A DNA stretch of 64,000 nt from Saxidomus purpurata (Eukaryota > Mollusca > Bivalvia > Venerida > Veneridae): the NCBI GenBank assembly GCA_022818135.1, contig JAFMSR010000008.1, positions 27,102,767 through 27,166,766 of the forward strand, given 5' to 3'. Positions 46,698-60,272 of this stretch are shown piece after piece. The notes beneath the pieces were generated by a model that saw only the letters and a program-made list of their open reading frames with translations, did not search any database and was not told the DNA's origin. The position numbers were made by a program, and so were the translations under genes. Numbering within the stretch: the first letter of the stretch is position 1; the number at the start of each line of letters is the position of its first letter.

Positions 46698-46991
46698 AGC
46701 GGCTCTATCAAAACTTCAGATAAAAAAGTATATTTCTCCAAAACATAAAATATGAAAGTAATAACCAAATAAATAACACATGTAAAATCTTCATACCATT
46801 TTGGGAAAATTTGATGAAAATGTCGGTGAGCTTGGTTTTAGGGCACCGCTACACTATATGTTTATATTGGAACCCTTTATAATTTGGTAGCGCATTATTT
46901 CAAAAACACAGAAATAGTTTACATCAACAGTTAATTTCAGACAGTTCGAAGAACCATGTTCTTTTTCATCAAAATCCGAGAGTGAGCAGCT
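46698..46991 (-). mobile_element. TTAA MITE family A, diverged full-length copy
   Basis: About 294 bp bounded by TTAA at 46694-46697 and 46992-46995. The left end AGCGGCTCT is eroded; GGGCACCGCTACACTATATG, TTTATAATTTGGTAGCGC and the terminus CCGAGAGTGAGCAGCT are clear. Confidence 0.75.
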
Positions 46992-49900
46992 TTAAAGTCT
47001 AGGTAAGGACATAATGTTCTTAGTACCAATATTTATTCATCCTGTTTCTTTATACATATAGCTGCTAACCGCATTTGTATCTGGGAAATGTAACTGAGAT
47101 TAATCGAAATTCAGCAGAGTCAAACACCTTCTTACATGAAAGAAGAAGAGAACAAAAAACTCATAGATATATTTAATCCTGTCTCAAACAGAATAAATCA
47201 GACAAGTAAAATAAAACACATGTAATCAGAATACTCATTTATTTTAAGTATTTATTTGAACAGAAACTGAAACCACTATGTTAATAATGCAAAAAATGAA
47301 GATATGTCCGGCAATATAAAGGCGATACAAAAGAATTCAGTTGCATGTATCCATCATACATGTACACGCAAAATGTATGACATCAGACAAGCAAAATACG
47401 GTATTTATATTATTGTTTCTAAAAAACACTTGTAGATGTTACTCATCTTGTAACATTTTAATACAATATACTTGCATTTCGAGTACTATGTCTAAAATCC
47501 TTTAATCATATTTCAAAAAAGTCTCCTACCTTCTATACAAATTTAGTTTGACGAATCAATGGCTTGATATCAGTCAGAATACATTGGCTCACATAAAGAA
47601 GAAAAATGCAAATCATGTGCATATGGACATTATATCTTAACACTAGATACGTCAACTTCATATCATTGAAAGAAAATTTTGATTTTATCAAATAATTACA
47701 ATTCGTCCTTACATTGCACCAATTTGTAAACATTTAGCTCCGTTGTAATTTGCAAAAAAAAAAAAAAAAAAAAATGTTTCAGAATCCGACTATACATATT
47801 AAACAAAGGAACTACAGTGCTTTTTTGCTTGTTTGAATGGGTGGTATTTTCAAACAGTTGTGTTTTTGTAAGAGTATGCTTTACAAGAGCTATCCTTGCA
47901 TCTCAATCAATGTGACATACGAATGTGCTTGCAGTTAAAAGCCTGATAACACGGTATAAAACATAAACTCTTTTAACACTTGAAAAAGATTACACTAGTA
48001 TACAGACATGTTACTGACAATAGATACTTTTTGTGTAGGAGATTATATCATATAATAATTATCATCGTGTGCCATTGTGTACAAAATGGTATAATGTCTG
48101 TAACGAAATGTGCGCTAAAGATATATACACACAAGTGGTAAAAGATTAGAAATATACTGTTATGAACCCAATACAAAAGCAATCTTTTTTCGTAGAGTCA
48201 ATATTTTCTTTACGTATCATAATTATGAAAGCGTCAAAATAGCTACAAATATGAAGGCATATTCTAATGCATAGTGTGATATTTCAGTATTGAAATTTGT
48301 TTTTTATAATGTTATTATTGTAATCTTGAGTATCTCCATAGAGTAGTAGTAGATTAATATGTATAGCATTGCAGTTACTTATTAAACGACTGTCACTCAG
48401 TCACTGTTTTCTTATTTGGTAAGAGAAGGTGTAAAATGCCACAAAAAGTTTTTGTTTATACTAACTGGAATATTTACAACCGAGCTAGAATAAATGGTCA
48501 ATAGATTCCATCGATTAGGTTACTTAACTTATCAAATCAGATACATTTTATTGACGTGACTTGAATTTACATGAACATGCATTTTCTGTAATTTTATAGC
48601 AGCCCTTTTGATGAAAAGAATTTTCACCTAGGGCTTTTCTAGCTGCCTGGACGGAGGGCTAAGACTAGCTACTTGGTATATTTCATGAAAGTAGATATCT
48701 GTGTCCTTTAATAAGTTGACCGTTTTTTAACACGCCTGATTATTTAGCAGTAAAGGTCTGGTATTACTGGTGCTATATTACTATAATTATGCAAAAGACA
48801 CCCATAATGATAGTTTCTGTCATGAGCAAGCGGCTCAGATCGAAATATCCATGTTACCGACTGTAATTGTGTTGGCGGAAAAGAGGCCTTGTCTCTTGTA
48901 ATATTTCTTTCTTGTATGAGTAAGATTACAGGAAAGGCCGACCCGATATGCAAGAAAGACTTTTCTGGCGTGTGTTTAGAATCTTGGAAAATTAATGCAG
49001 TCTTCTTCGATAACGACTCAGTACATACACATGCATATACTTATCATACTACAAATCAAAGAACAAAAGAATTGCACGACACGTAATAACGAATGAGGAT
49101 TTCATCCTATTATTTATGCCGCAGTTCTATATTAAGCACAACTCATGCCTGTGTTATGTGAGTGTTTGGTAGGCTATGCTATTTTTCATCGCTGTTACGG
49201 GTGCGTTATTTTCTTCAATGCGTTCTTGTTCCATTGTAATAAACGACCTTTGTTGTGTTTTGTACCATCTTCATTTTAAATTTCCATCAGATGAGTATCA
49301 AATGACCTAAATATGATGAGAATAATAAAAAAGCCTGTCAAAAAAATACAGTACATGTATTAAAATTGTTCAGGTCGAATGAGAACATGAAATGTTGCAT
49401 ATGTTTAAACTAGTTTTTGTATACTACATGCATTCTTGCAATGTTGCTTTCTTCTTTTCAAATATTGTTCAAGCAATGCAATACATGTTATTTGGACGCT
49501 TCAACTATATATAAGCATGCAATGAGGTTTTTGTGTGTTTTTTTGCCATCTAGTAGATAATGTTATTGCTTTGATGTTAATTTTCTAAAAGTGCAAACTA
49601 GTCGAACATTTCTAAGTTATCACTTCTACAGCTGCATTATATTGTAAATATGTTGATGGAAACGAAATGAAGTTGCCTTGCAAGTTGCCTTGCATATTAT
49701 AAGTACAGTAATTTATTTTTTGTAAGAAGTAGCAAGAAAACGCTTAGTATCATATTTGTTGGATTTTAACTGAAATCATATCACTATTTCTCCTCTATAT
49801 TTACACTTGGCATATTAACAAAGATATTATCATCAATGCGCTTGAAACAAACTAGGTTATCCTTTGTGCGACATTAAATTTGACTTCTTCTCAAGCTTAC

Positions 49901-51753
49901 TTTATTTGATGTTGAAATAATCAAAATGTGTTGCCCTTTATAAAGGAGCATACAAATAGCCGTTTGCACTATCTGTAGTTGATAGACAATATGGAATGTT
50001 CGACATCATTTCGTACAGTTTAGAGAAAAAAGCACTAATCCTCGATATAACTTAGATTAAAATATGTTTACCTGTACTACTTTTTACGAGAATTTGCCAT
50101 TTAATATTAAAACTGATATAAAGTTTTCTCATGTATCTTGTGTCAAGTGTTTTGTAAAATTTGTCTAGTCCCAAAGGAGAAAGCATAAATGGATGTCATG
50201 CAATTTTTAAAAATTGACGGTTTCCGCTGCAAAAATGTCTAAGATTGCTTAACGTGGTGTTAATATGGGCGAATAGATAAAATAACTATAAAAGACAGTG
50301 TCGTTACGTGGGCAGCCAAACTAATCATTTTCATATGTAGTGAACTATTTGAGTTTCTTCAGCTTTGCTCTGACTCAATATCCGGGGTATCCTGCATTGT
50401 AACAAGGTTGAAACTGATCGTCTTATGTAATCGCTGTTTTCAGCAGTTTGTTTATTTACCTGATGTAAAGTATAAACAGCTTTGACATACAACAGAGCAA
50501 ATGATAAGATTTCTGTCAAGAAAGAACAGAAAAATAGAAAACAATGGCTGTAAAGAAAACGGAGTAATTTACGTTTGATGTTTCGTTGAATTAAAGGTGC
50601 ACTTTTTTACGCTCAGATGCAATATTATACAAATAATACACTTTAATGTTACGGTGTGAATGTAAATACAATAAACATCATACTCAGCAAAAGCTGTGCT
50701 ACCTTTTTCCGCATTTTACAGAAGACGACACGACTATAGTGAATATGTCCCTGCAACCAGTTTTTTGATAAACATAAAATAAATCATTATTTCTATAAAC
50801 CGGATAAAAAATGTAATTTCAAATTGTAGTTGAATAATGATATACTTCCAGCATACAGTTCCAAAAGCTGTTGGTTCTAACTTCTTTGATACAATAATCT
50901 TCATTGTTTAATAAAAACGAAACCTGTTCAAAAGTTATATTAACAGTACATGTATATAACAACTTGATTGGAAGCAATACTGCTTATTTCAAATATTGAA
51001 TGTTTTATTTCTGAAAGCACACACAAAGTAAAGCAATTTAGTTTAGCTTCAAAATTTCGATTAATTTAATCAAAGAAATGAGAAAAACTTAAACTTCACA
51101 TGCAGTAGAAGAAAACAAAGAGGAACTTGTTTATTCACAAGCCAGCAATAGAAAGTCTTAATAAATCTGTAAAGGTTATTCACAAAATGTTATGAATATT
51201 ACTGAATTTAAAAAGCCTAAGGACTGAAAAGCAACTTATAACAATAACTACCAAGCTTTCCCGAGAAGCAGAAAAGGCATACATTTCAGACCACAATGTG
51301 CACAATCATCTGACTTACAACACATAAAACATGGAAAATCCATTCTTACTATCTCTTTTCAAAGAGCAAGGTTTTGGTAAACTACAGAATTTGAGTGTGG
51401 AAATGACCATAACAACCATTAATATACACAGTTTCAAGTTAAAATATCCTTGTTCTTGCAATAATGGTCGTGAATACATCGTAATCTGTCAAACGGATTC
51501 GCTCTCGTGTCATACCAGATAAGAAGTTTATGATCAAATTTGAGAGTGTATTATTGAATAAGCAAATCATAAAACCAATATACGGTAGTTTATGTCCTTT
51601 TATGATGCTATTCAAATTTGAATGTGATCCAATCGAAAACTGTTGTAATTGCTAGGTACCAACTCGACTAAGCCAGCGATAAACTGTTGTAATAATGTGT
51701 ACATTTTATGCTACAATTTTTACATTGCCCGATTTCTTATTGTAAGTTCTTAA
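46992..51753. other. No feature recognised
   Basis: AT-rich DNA with a 21-bp A run at 47754-47774. Frames near 48744-49086 cross a somewhat GC-richer patch but show neither paired splice sites nor a recognisable domain. Confidence 0.55.
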
Positions 51754-52079
51754 ATAGATTTTGGTAAAAAAAAAAAAATTCTTCAAACTGTGTGAAAACA
51801 ACGTATTTTAGCACAAATAGTCATATAAAAAGGCTCCAGTTAAAATTCCTGTCACGTGAATTTAAATAATACGCTACCAAATAACGCTTTTGAAGTTCAA
51901 ATAATTATAAACATATAGAGTAGCGGTGGCGTGTAACCGACATTTTCAATCGATTTCTGCAAATACCTACCTAGAATTTTTGCTAATGTTTTGATTCTAG
52001 CTTTTAATTTTATATCTATGTATTAGCACGTCAATTAAAAAAATATATTTTTTTCAATGGTAACTGAGAGCAAGCAGTT
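51754..52079 (+). mobile_element. TTAA MITE family A, copy lacking its 5' terminal repeat
   Basis: It starts after TTAA with ATAGATTTTGGTAAAAAA (the first roughly 13 bases of the terminal repeat are missing), has TAGAGTAGCGGTGGCGTG and ATCGATTTCTGCAAATACC, and ends CTGAGAGCAAGCAGTT before TTAA at 52080-52083. Confidence 0.8.
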
Positions 52080-53399
52080 TTAAAAGAAAATTTACAGAAC
52101 TCATACTCACGTTTCTCGTATATTTTGTAGAACCCTACCCCCTCGGAAGTGTGCGACCCCCACTTTCATTTCACTACATTTTGTGGTGGTCAGGAGAGTA
52201 AACCACCCGTATATGAGTCGATTATCAGTAACAAGGACTTAATCTTTATCTGCATTTGACAAATTTACACTATATATAATGTCCTTTTGACTGACAATGA
52301 AAATCAGTTAAAAACGGATTTTATTATTTGTGTACGGGTTACACTACATGTTTAAAAGCAATATATGTACAGCTTTAAATATAGTCTACTGTTGAAATTA
52401 TGAACTGAAGGAACGTTTGGCATTTTGAAGAGAAGGTAAATTCTAATAGCTGAATTGGAAATCTAAAACATATCACCCTATGGTTAAATAGAACTGGATG
52501 AACAATGTCGTACAAGTAAAACATTTTTTTAGAAACCGTTATCGCATCTAATTTTACTGATCACGTGAAATGTCTACATACATGTATGTTAATTTTAAGT
52601 TACAGTCTGTGAACTAATGTGTTTCAGGGAATTTAACTCGTGTAGAATCTTTAAATATTTATGGATTCCATTAGCTTTCTACGAAACGATGTTTCAAATG
52701 TGCAAATTTATTGACAGCAAATTATACAATAGGATATTTTACCGATATATTTAATCATGATTGAGACAGTACCAACAATTCATCCACAAGGGGGGGCAAG
52801 TGACTTCTTACATTGAGTAGAAAGGGGGAAAACAATTACCGTCGGTTCCACAAGTATACGAGATAATCAAATTGGCTTTGATTGTGCTTTATCGTTTTAA
52901 CTCAAATTTTTACTTTAGAATTGAAAGGAGTGTTGAAACTTGAGCAAAAAATATCATTTGGTACTTAATGACATAATAGGCAATTATTCATTGTAGATAG
53001 GTAGAAAAATGTAACAATTACATGCTGACGTACATGTGCAGGTACTTGAATTGTAGTGTATGCCAAAGCTTTAAATACTCCTCAAAATGAGCACAAAAAG
53101 TACGGTCAAGAAAAGTTCTTAAAACATGAAAAATGTTTAGAAAATTAAAAGAAATAAGTTTTATTTTATGTTTCGCGGTGGTTTATCCAAATATAACGGT
53201 GGATTATATTTCTATAAACTCACTGCCCACGCAGTGAAAATTATCAAAATGTGTTACCATCAAAAAGTATACCGAGCGTTATGAATGCCGGAAACCATAT
53301 GACGATGTCGTTTTCCGCGATTTTCGACATTTTATTGAAATAAACTAAAAAAAGTAGACTTTGAGATATAAAACAAACAAAAATTGTTGGTATTGGTGT

Positions 53400-53520
53400 C
53401 ATATCACGATAATTTCACTCGTGAACACCAAAAGTAGTTTTTTTCACTCGTGGCTGCGCTACTCGTGAAAATATCCCTTTTGGTGCTCACTCGGTGGAAT
53501 TCATAAGTGTAAGAATCAAT
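53400..53520 (+). repeat. Dispersed repeat within copy 1
   Basis: It has internal inverted symmetry between TTTCACTCGTGAACACCAAA and the later ATCCCTTTTGGTGCTCACTC, with TCACTCGTG and ACTCGTGAAAA words. It is absent from copy 2, so it was inserted after the duplication or lost from copy 2. Confidence 0.5.
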
Positions 53521-54369
53521 GATTTATGAAGTAAGTATTCCGCAGGGACTATTTCTATGTTTAGGGTGGCTTATAATACTATCTCTACTGCGAAAAGATA
53601 TAATCTACATTTAAGTGCCTTCGCGGCGTTTTACGACGTAAATACACTATATATGCTAAAATGGTTCCCACGGATATATTAACAAATTCTAGTAATTAGC
53701 GTCGACACTGGTACCCAATGATATATTACCTTGTTTAGGTAAGTCCTCAAGTCGAAATGTAACACTCACCAAAGCTTTCAACTGATAACATGTTACCACT
53801 AGGTGAAACACAAATTTGTTTTTTTCAAACTTTATAAATTAATATGCAAATATGTGTAAAAGTTGAGTCAATTACTTCGAAAATTATTTCTTAGGCTAGC
53901 AATATTTTACCAGTAACCGAGTTTTTGACTTGAAATCAACACATGTACCATTTCCCGTTGTGTCTTCTATGCCGCAAAAACAATATAGGGAGTATCATAC
54001 GGGTACAATTCTAGTAAACCTATAGTCTCTCCGATAACCTAGTTTGACCTGCATTGTAGCATAGACCATAATCCAACACCAAACCAAACTTTCTAGCAGA
54101 CTGTTATTATACTGAATTAATTTACGAGGGAGCTCGAAAGGTTATGAATTTATTTTGTTTAATAACCAAACATAACAGCAACATACTGTCTTTCAGAACT
54201 TTCGCCGGCCATTTAAATACATAAATCTGAGAAGACATATTTTAATACGGAAATGAAAATGTGACTAAATAAATATATTTGGCGGATTGATGTGTTTGTT
54301 CGACAATTTCTCAAAGGCAAACAAATAACGTTTTTAAAACATTCATTTTGATTAACGTTAATAAAGAAA

Positions 54370-54610
54370 ACAAAAGGACTAAGCTCACATGAGTACTATT
54401 GCACATACCTAAGAAAGTCACTTGTCGGGTCAGATATTGCTAGGGAAAGTCACTGGTTGCTAAAGAAGTAACTAGTCGTTGAAAGCCTTCCACTGCCAGT
54501 GACAGTCAGTGCTTATATACGACAATGGTTGCTAAGAAAGTCAACGGGGAAAGAGGAAAACAGGGGATCCTAAAATCCCAACTTGGCGTTCCGTGCCAGG
54601 TGAGCTTAAA
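54370..54610 (+). repeat. Dispersed repeat with GGTTGCTAAGAAAGTCA words and GGTGAGCTTAA end
   Basis: GTTGCTAA(A/G)(G/A)AAGT occurs repeatedly. It ends TTCCGTGCCAGGTGAGCTTA, matching the 3' end of the 30.1-kb Helitron-like repeat. Confidence 0.55.
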
Positions 54611-55909
54611 CTCAATATATATTTAGTTGTCAGTAAAATGATGTTGCTCGAGACTTTTTGCCTTAGATCGTTATCAAATTCGCACGATAAAATTAAGATG
54701 AATACAGTTCAATCATTTCAATAGTTCAACAATATACTTTAGACCAAGGCATTTCAAGTAATTTGACTCATAACAAATGTAAAGTGATACAAAAAAGTAA
54801 AACTTGACTACGACAATACATGTAAACAACAATGAATATGCTTTTATTTAAGCTGAATGTAGGAAACACATAAATGTTGCTATGCAGAAATCTTCAAAAA
54901 AAAAGTGATAGGCGAACAGAACTTAGTTACTAAGATAAAAATGATATTTACGTCATACAAGGTACTTTGTTGGTTTTGCTTGCTTTCGCAGTTTACATTT
55001 AAAATCAGGATAAGATTCCGTCATAATTCGATTGCATTATCTCTCTCAGATTTTATAAAATGTGCATGATTTTCTTAATTAGTTTACTTATGTCCATTTT
55101 GGTTTCAGCCGACCTAATTTGATTTAAATTTGCTAACTGAATACAAACTGCAAATGGTAGTAAACCTTCACAAACATTTCTCAACAAGAATAGATGCAAA
55201 TAAAAGTTTTGCGTATTATAGCAGACGTTATAATAACCACATGGAAACTATTATGAAGCCTAAAACCTATCCATCATCCCGGTATATCGATATCCAAACA
55301 GCTGGAGAAGTTATTAAATATACATTATATAACGGACTTTTGTCACTTAAAATGCATTATATCGTTAAAGTCTGCAATTTGACGAACGATTCAAATCTGT
55401 ATCTTGGAAAAGAACGGATACTGTATCAAATTCAAAAATAAAGTATCCAAAACAACATAAATCAAATCAGAAAATTTTATATGTAGGAAATATTGTTTGA
55501 CCGACCGTGACATTTAATTTTACGTTGCATCCTAGCGGCATAGCTAATTGCTTTCTTTTATGGCACCAGTTTCTTCCGCATTTGACGGACAATGGACAGG
55601 AATCTAAATGGTACAAGCCAAACATCATAGACACTAGATAGAATTACAAACATAAACACTTTAAAATAATCTTTAAAATGATTCACTTATCGTCTAAATT
55701 CAACTGAAAACTTCTACTATTCTTACTGAATATATTTTTAGCGAAAGGAAATAATGGTGTTTACAGACAGTCTGATCGTGCTGTTGTACATGTCAACCGC
55801 TGATAATTTCCTTTTTCGAAGAACGCAATTAGAAGTGATATTCAGTTCATATAAGAAAGAGAAAATGAGAATGAGTTTGTATACACGCAGCATCGAAATG
55901 CATTTTTAA

Positions 55910-56254
55910 AGGGACATATCCTAAAACTAAATCCAAACTAAATAACCATCAAAACATAAATAATATAATCTTTTGAAGTATTATGACTTAACCTAACAGT
56001 TTCAGCTTTGCATTCCAGTCATTATCAATAAAATCAGGGGTTTAAATATGATGCAGTACCGTAAACCATTCAATAATCTATGTAGAGTTGCTGTTGTACA
56101 ATTTATTTGTTGATGAAGACCTCTATAATGATTATGATAATGATTCTTCGTTATAGGTTCTTCTTTGAAATTGTATTTAATTATCATATTACGTTCATCG
56201 AACACATAATCTATGTTTCGAGAATATAGTCGGCTTGATGTAGGGAATGATCCT
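55910..56254 (-). mobile_element. TTAA MITE family B, complete copy
   Basis: 345 bp with ends AGGGACATATCCTA and TAGGGAATGATCCT between TTAA at 55906-55909 and 56255-56258. The body contains GCAGTACCGTAAACCATTCA and ATATAGTCGGCTTGATG. Opposite orientation to the 19.6-kb copy. Confidence 0.85.
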
Positions 56255-56700
56255 TTAATTACTAGCTTAAATGTTACCTGAATCACATTATGAGCATTGT
56301 TCAAGCTAAGTGGTACTTTTATAATGTATTTGTACTAAATCGTTGAATTGTTATCTTTCCGAGATACAAATTAAATTATTATTTGTTTTCCTTTGGCGGT
56401 ATAATTATTTTCCATTTTGTCTTATTGTTGCTCTCAACTTCCAACAATCTAAATTCTCGTAGGAGACACAGAAAAGAGGATGCAACATTAATGCAAATGC
56501 ATTTTCATTTTTTTTATGTGAGCTATGATTTAACTGAGACTATTCAAAATCCCCCTTTATTGCGTTCTAATTTAATAAATACAGTCTGAATATGGTTGAA
56601 ATATATTGATTTGACTTGCTGAAGAATAGCCAATATTAAATTATGTTCAGTTACCGAGGTTCAATGTTATCCAGTGCACCGAATATTCCACTACAGTACT

Positions 56701-58309
56701 TTAAGTTTATTTAAAATTTGAGCATGAATGTGATAAATTACCCATCCAGTTACTTTTTTCCTTTTTAAATATGCTAGTTTAAAGAGTTAAATGTAATGGT
56801 ACTGCTTTATTTATGTTTTAAATAGACTAGTTCGAGGCTTCTTTAACTTTCTGAAACTTTGCTTCAGTTTTAAAGTAATTTGCAAACGAAAAATGTGTTT
56901 TTGAAATTGTGATCTGTGTCAAGATTTTGAATAAAACTCACCCACTTTGAAGCTGAAGAGATAATTCCTCACATCTTCACTTTGTCAATCAATTGTCTGT
57001 TATTCGAGAACACTAAGTACTAAAGAAGTTTTCCTTATTGTTTCATTTTATAAGCTACAGTACTGTATATGCTTATTTAGTCTCTTAATGCAACAGCGTG
57101 TCTTGACGATGTCCTCTTTGGAAAAGCAAGTTAAACAGATTCACATCCGTCGTCAAGGAAAAACAATATTATTTATCCATTTTCACTTATTTCCCTCCAT
57201 TCTGTTGTAAATGATACGTTTAGACCTAAAACATATTTCTTTTACGCCAATGAAGTTCTTGATGTAGGTAACCTGCCCGAATGTCACAACATATTAATTG
57301 TTTTATTTGTACGTAGTTGTGCGTTAAACAGAGCAATTTGTATGTTTCAATTTATCCTTTACGCGTGGTTCGATTTTGTTCAGCAGCTCTGTATTAATTC
57401 CTCGGTTCCGAGAGTAATTTGTACATCAATCTTGAACGTGATTTCTCAGTGGAATTGTCACTTCTAATAAAAGATAAAACTAGACACTCAAGATGTCTTG
57501 ACAGAGTTTGAGTGAAGAAACATTTTAGAGTGATGGGGTCCTATGTTCGTGACATTTTAGGGCTCCCGTAACTACGTAGAGTTGCATATAAGGTTATAAA
57601 AGCTACTCTGCAACTTGTTAATAAATGTTATATACAGCAAAAACAACATGAATTATTATGTTAACACAATAGCTAGTAAAACAGCCAAATAATGAAATAT
57701 CAGTTATATTCATATACTTTGTATCAATTAATACATGACTGTACAAACGTACAAGTGGCGAAAAGTAAAATATTTGATATATGATTGTGATAAGGTATTT
57801 AATTGTACAAAAAAGTGAGAATTATCTAAATATTGGGTTTACATTTTCCAAATGCCAGAAACAAAACCTTGTGAAGTCTCTATATGAGACTACTGTAATT
57901 GACAACAGCTAAATATATTTTGTCTGGAAGAGCTTTTTTGACAGGTTTTGTCCAATTTACGGTATATGTCATGTTGAGTGACATTGAGAATCAGTATCAA
58001 CCGGCTTTTGTGAATTTTGTATGGATGACACTACATGCTCAAATATTTGACATACTGTTAAATTGGACTGTACTTGAAATGATAACTGGATTAAGGTGTT
58101 AGGCCTCATTCTGACAGTTTGTATGAAAAGCTTACATATTTCAATAGTAAATGAAACGTTTTTATGTAATAATGCCATAGTTACGAGGACAACACCTAAA
58201 ACTCTTCTACCGAAATTAAAGCTAAGATTGTATGCAAAGCTAATAAATTTCAATAATATTGAATAATACTGCAGATTTAAAACACAATTGTAACCATTTT
58301 TGATTTAAG
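56701..58309. other. Spacer between the duplicated segments; no gene recognised
   Basis: AT-rich. Two overlapping frames at 57899-58253 are chance frames. Confidence 0.5.
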
Positions 58310-58829
58310 ATTTCTACATTTCTACATTCCCGTATGTTCAATTTATGAGACAATGTCTATGAACTACATTAACTTCTGTAGATGTTTTAAATATTCATCA
58401 GATCCATTAGCTTTGTGTGGAAAATAAATCTTTGAAACATGACTTTGAATGCAACAATATATTTTAGTGACAGCAAATTATGTGGTATATTTTAACTGAT
58501 ATAACTAATTATGATGGAACCGATAGCAAAGATTGATACACAAGGGGGCAATTGACTTCTTACATTGGGTAAAAACGGAGAAAACAATTACCGTCGATTA
58601 CAACAATCTAAGAGACAATCAAATTTGTATTATTGATTGTTATTTACGTTCTGACCTCGAGTTTTGCTTTGTTATAATGAATGTTTGAATCTTGAACGTG
58701 AAAGCTGGTTACATGTATTTCAATATTGAATGACATTGTGGTAGAAAAAATGTTATACATGTAATTGATTGGTACGTACTAGAAATAGGCCTTTCGTGAT
58801 TAAACTTTTGAAAAATTAATGCCACTTAA

Positions 58830-59167
58830 AGGGACATACCATAACTGATGTCAAACAATATAACATCCAAAACAAAAATAACAGAATCTTTGGAAATTCT
58901 GTAACTTTACATAAACGTTTCAGCTATGCATTCCCAATCATTATCGATAATTTCAGTGGTTTAAAATATACTGCGGTACAGTAAACCACTCAATAATCTA
59001 TGTAGAGTTGTTGTTGGGTGGATGCGATTTACTACAGAGAGCCTCTATATTGATTAATTGTGGTAAAATGAGGCATTTTTCGCCATATGTTCTTCTTTGA
59101 AATTGTATTTATTCATTGAACACATAATCTATTTTTTGAGAATATAATCGGCTAGATGTAGGGAAAA
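58830..59167 (-). mobile_element. TTAA MITE family B, one end damaged
   Basis: AGGGACATACCATA after TTAA (58826-58829); body GCGGTACAGTAAACCACTC and ATATAATCGGCTAGATG. The far end stops at GTAGGGAAAATGT without a clean terminal repeat or TTAA. It is at a different place from the MITE in copy 1, so the two insertions are independent. Confidence 0.75.
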
Positions 59168-59601
59168 TGTAGTCGCCAAAACATTTTCGCATACCGGTCT
59201 AAAAATCCGATTGCGTAACCAGAATCTGATTGAGACTGCTTACACGGTTGAAAAATCTTTCGTCTAAAGTATTTTAACAAAGTCTATTACGTCTGTCATT
59301 CTGCATAAATCTTAACGTTTCACATGAAACAAAATACGTTTAAACCAGTTTCTTTTAGTCTTTGTGAAAATGAAAAAGTCAACAAGATAAAAACTTTAGT
59401 CAACACAAAATGTTTTGCTTCAAACTAATAAGTACAACTTTTGAATTAACCAGAACTTTCTAGTCATTTTTTAAAACAACAAAATGTTAGAGACCAAATA
59501 TTTCACATTAATATGAAATAGTTTAGGCGAAAAATGCAAATAATATCTCGCAACTGGTGGCCCTTTAAAACTTCCGTATGTTACAGATTTAAGGCATTTG
59601 A

Positions 59602-59938
59602 TTTATTTTTAAGTTCGTTTTCAGTGTCTGAAATATTTTTCTTGGTTTTGAGATTTTTATACTTACATATTTTGCATATACACATATATTTACCATAACT
59701 TAATACTCAGAAAAATGGCAAATTATGCTGACCATTATTTGTTACAGAAAGCGCATTGTATTGCGTTTACTCGTAACGGTACGTTTGCGTCAGTATCGTG
59801 CGACGTGTTTTCATCCTAAGAAACCACCAAAGTATTGAAACAACGCGAACAGGTCTTAGTTTATTTTATGTGTTGATTTTGCTTGCCCCCCCCCAAAACA
59901 ACCCCACCCCCCCAACAAAAAAAAAAAGTTTAAGGCTT

Positions 59939-59980
<42 letters not shown>

Positions 59981-60272
59981 TTTATTTTTAAGTTCGTTTT
60001 CAGTGTCTGAAATTTTTGCTTGGTTTTGAGATTTTTATCTTACATATTTTGCATATCCGTTATTTTTGCTATACACGTATATTTCCATAACTTAATATTC
60101 AGAAAATGTCAAATTATGCTGACCATTATTTGTTACAGAAAGCGCATTGTATTGCGTTTACTCGTAACGGTAAGTGGCGTCAGTATCGTGCGACGTGTTT
60201 TCATCCTAAGAAACCACCAAAAGTATTGAAACAACGCAAACAGGTCTTAATTTTATGTGTTGATTTTGCTTG
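59602..60272 (+). repeat. Local tandem duplication of about 290 bp separated by poly-C
   Basis: 59602-59886 and 59980-60272 are about 95% identical (TTTTTAAGTTCGTTTTCAGT through TGTGTTGATTTTGCTTG). Between them lie C/A-rich DNA and a C run at 59941-59979. The high identity contrasts with the old surrounding duplication, so this event is recent or is an assembly artefact at the homopolymer. Confidence 0.85.

Larger units (their letters stand above)
52570..56700 (+). repeat. Segmental duplication, copy 1
   Basis: Collinear with 58310-61700. Paired anchors are CACAAGGGGGGGCAAGTGAC, AAACAATTACCGTCGG, the 55.13-55.44 kb block with TAATAACCAC and CATCATCC, CATCCTAGCGGCATAG, and TTGCTCTCAACTTCCAACAA. 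Copy 1 carries extra DNA between about 53.1 and 54.9 kb and a MITE at 55910. The 103-codon frame at 55130-55441 is broken in copy 2, so it is not under protein constraint. Confidence 0.7.

Noticed and set aside
48744..49086. Possible exon pair in a GC-richer patch, frames on both strands
   Set aside because: A lone acceptor-like TTACAG|GA on the plus strand has no matching donor, and neither translation resembles a family I know.
55130..55441. 103-codon ORF
   Set aside because: The homologous stretch in the second copy of the segmental duplication (60.4-60.7 kb) is broken by indels and stops, so there is no sign of protein constraint.
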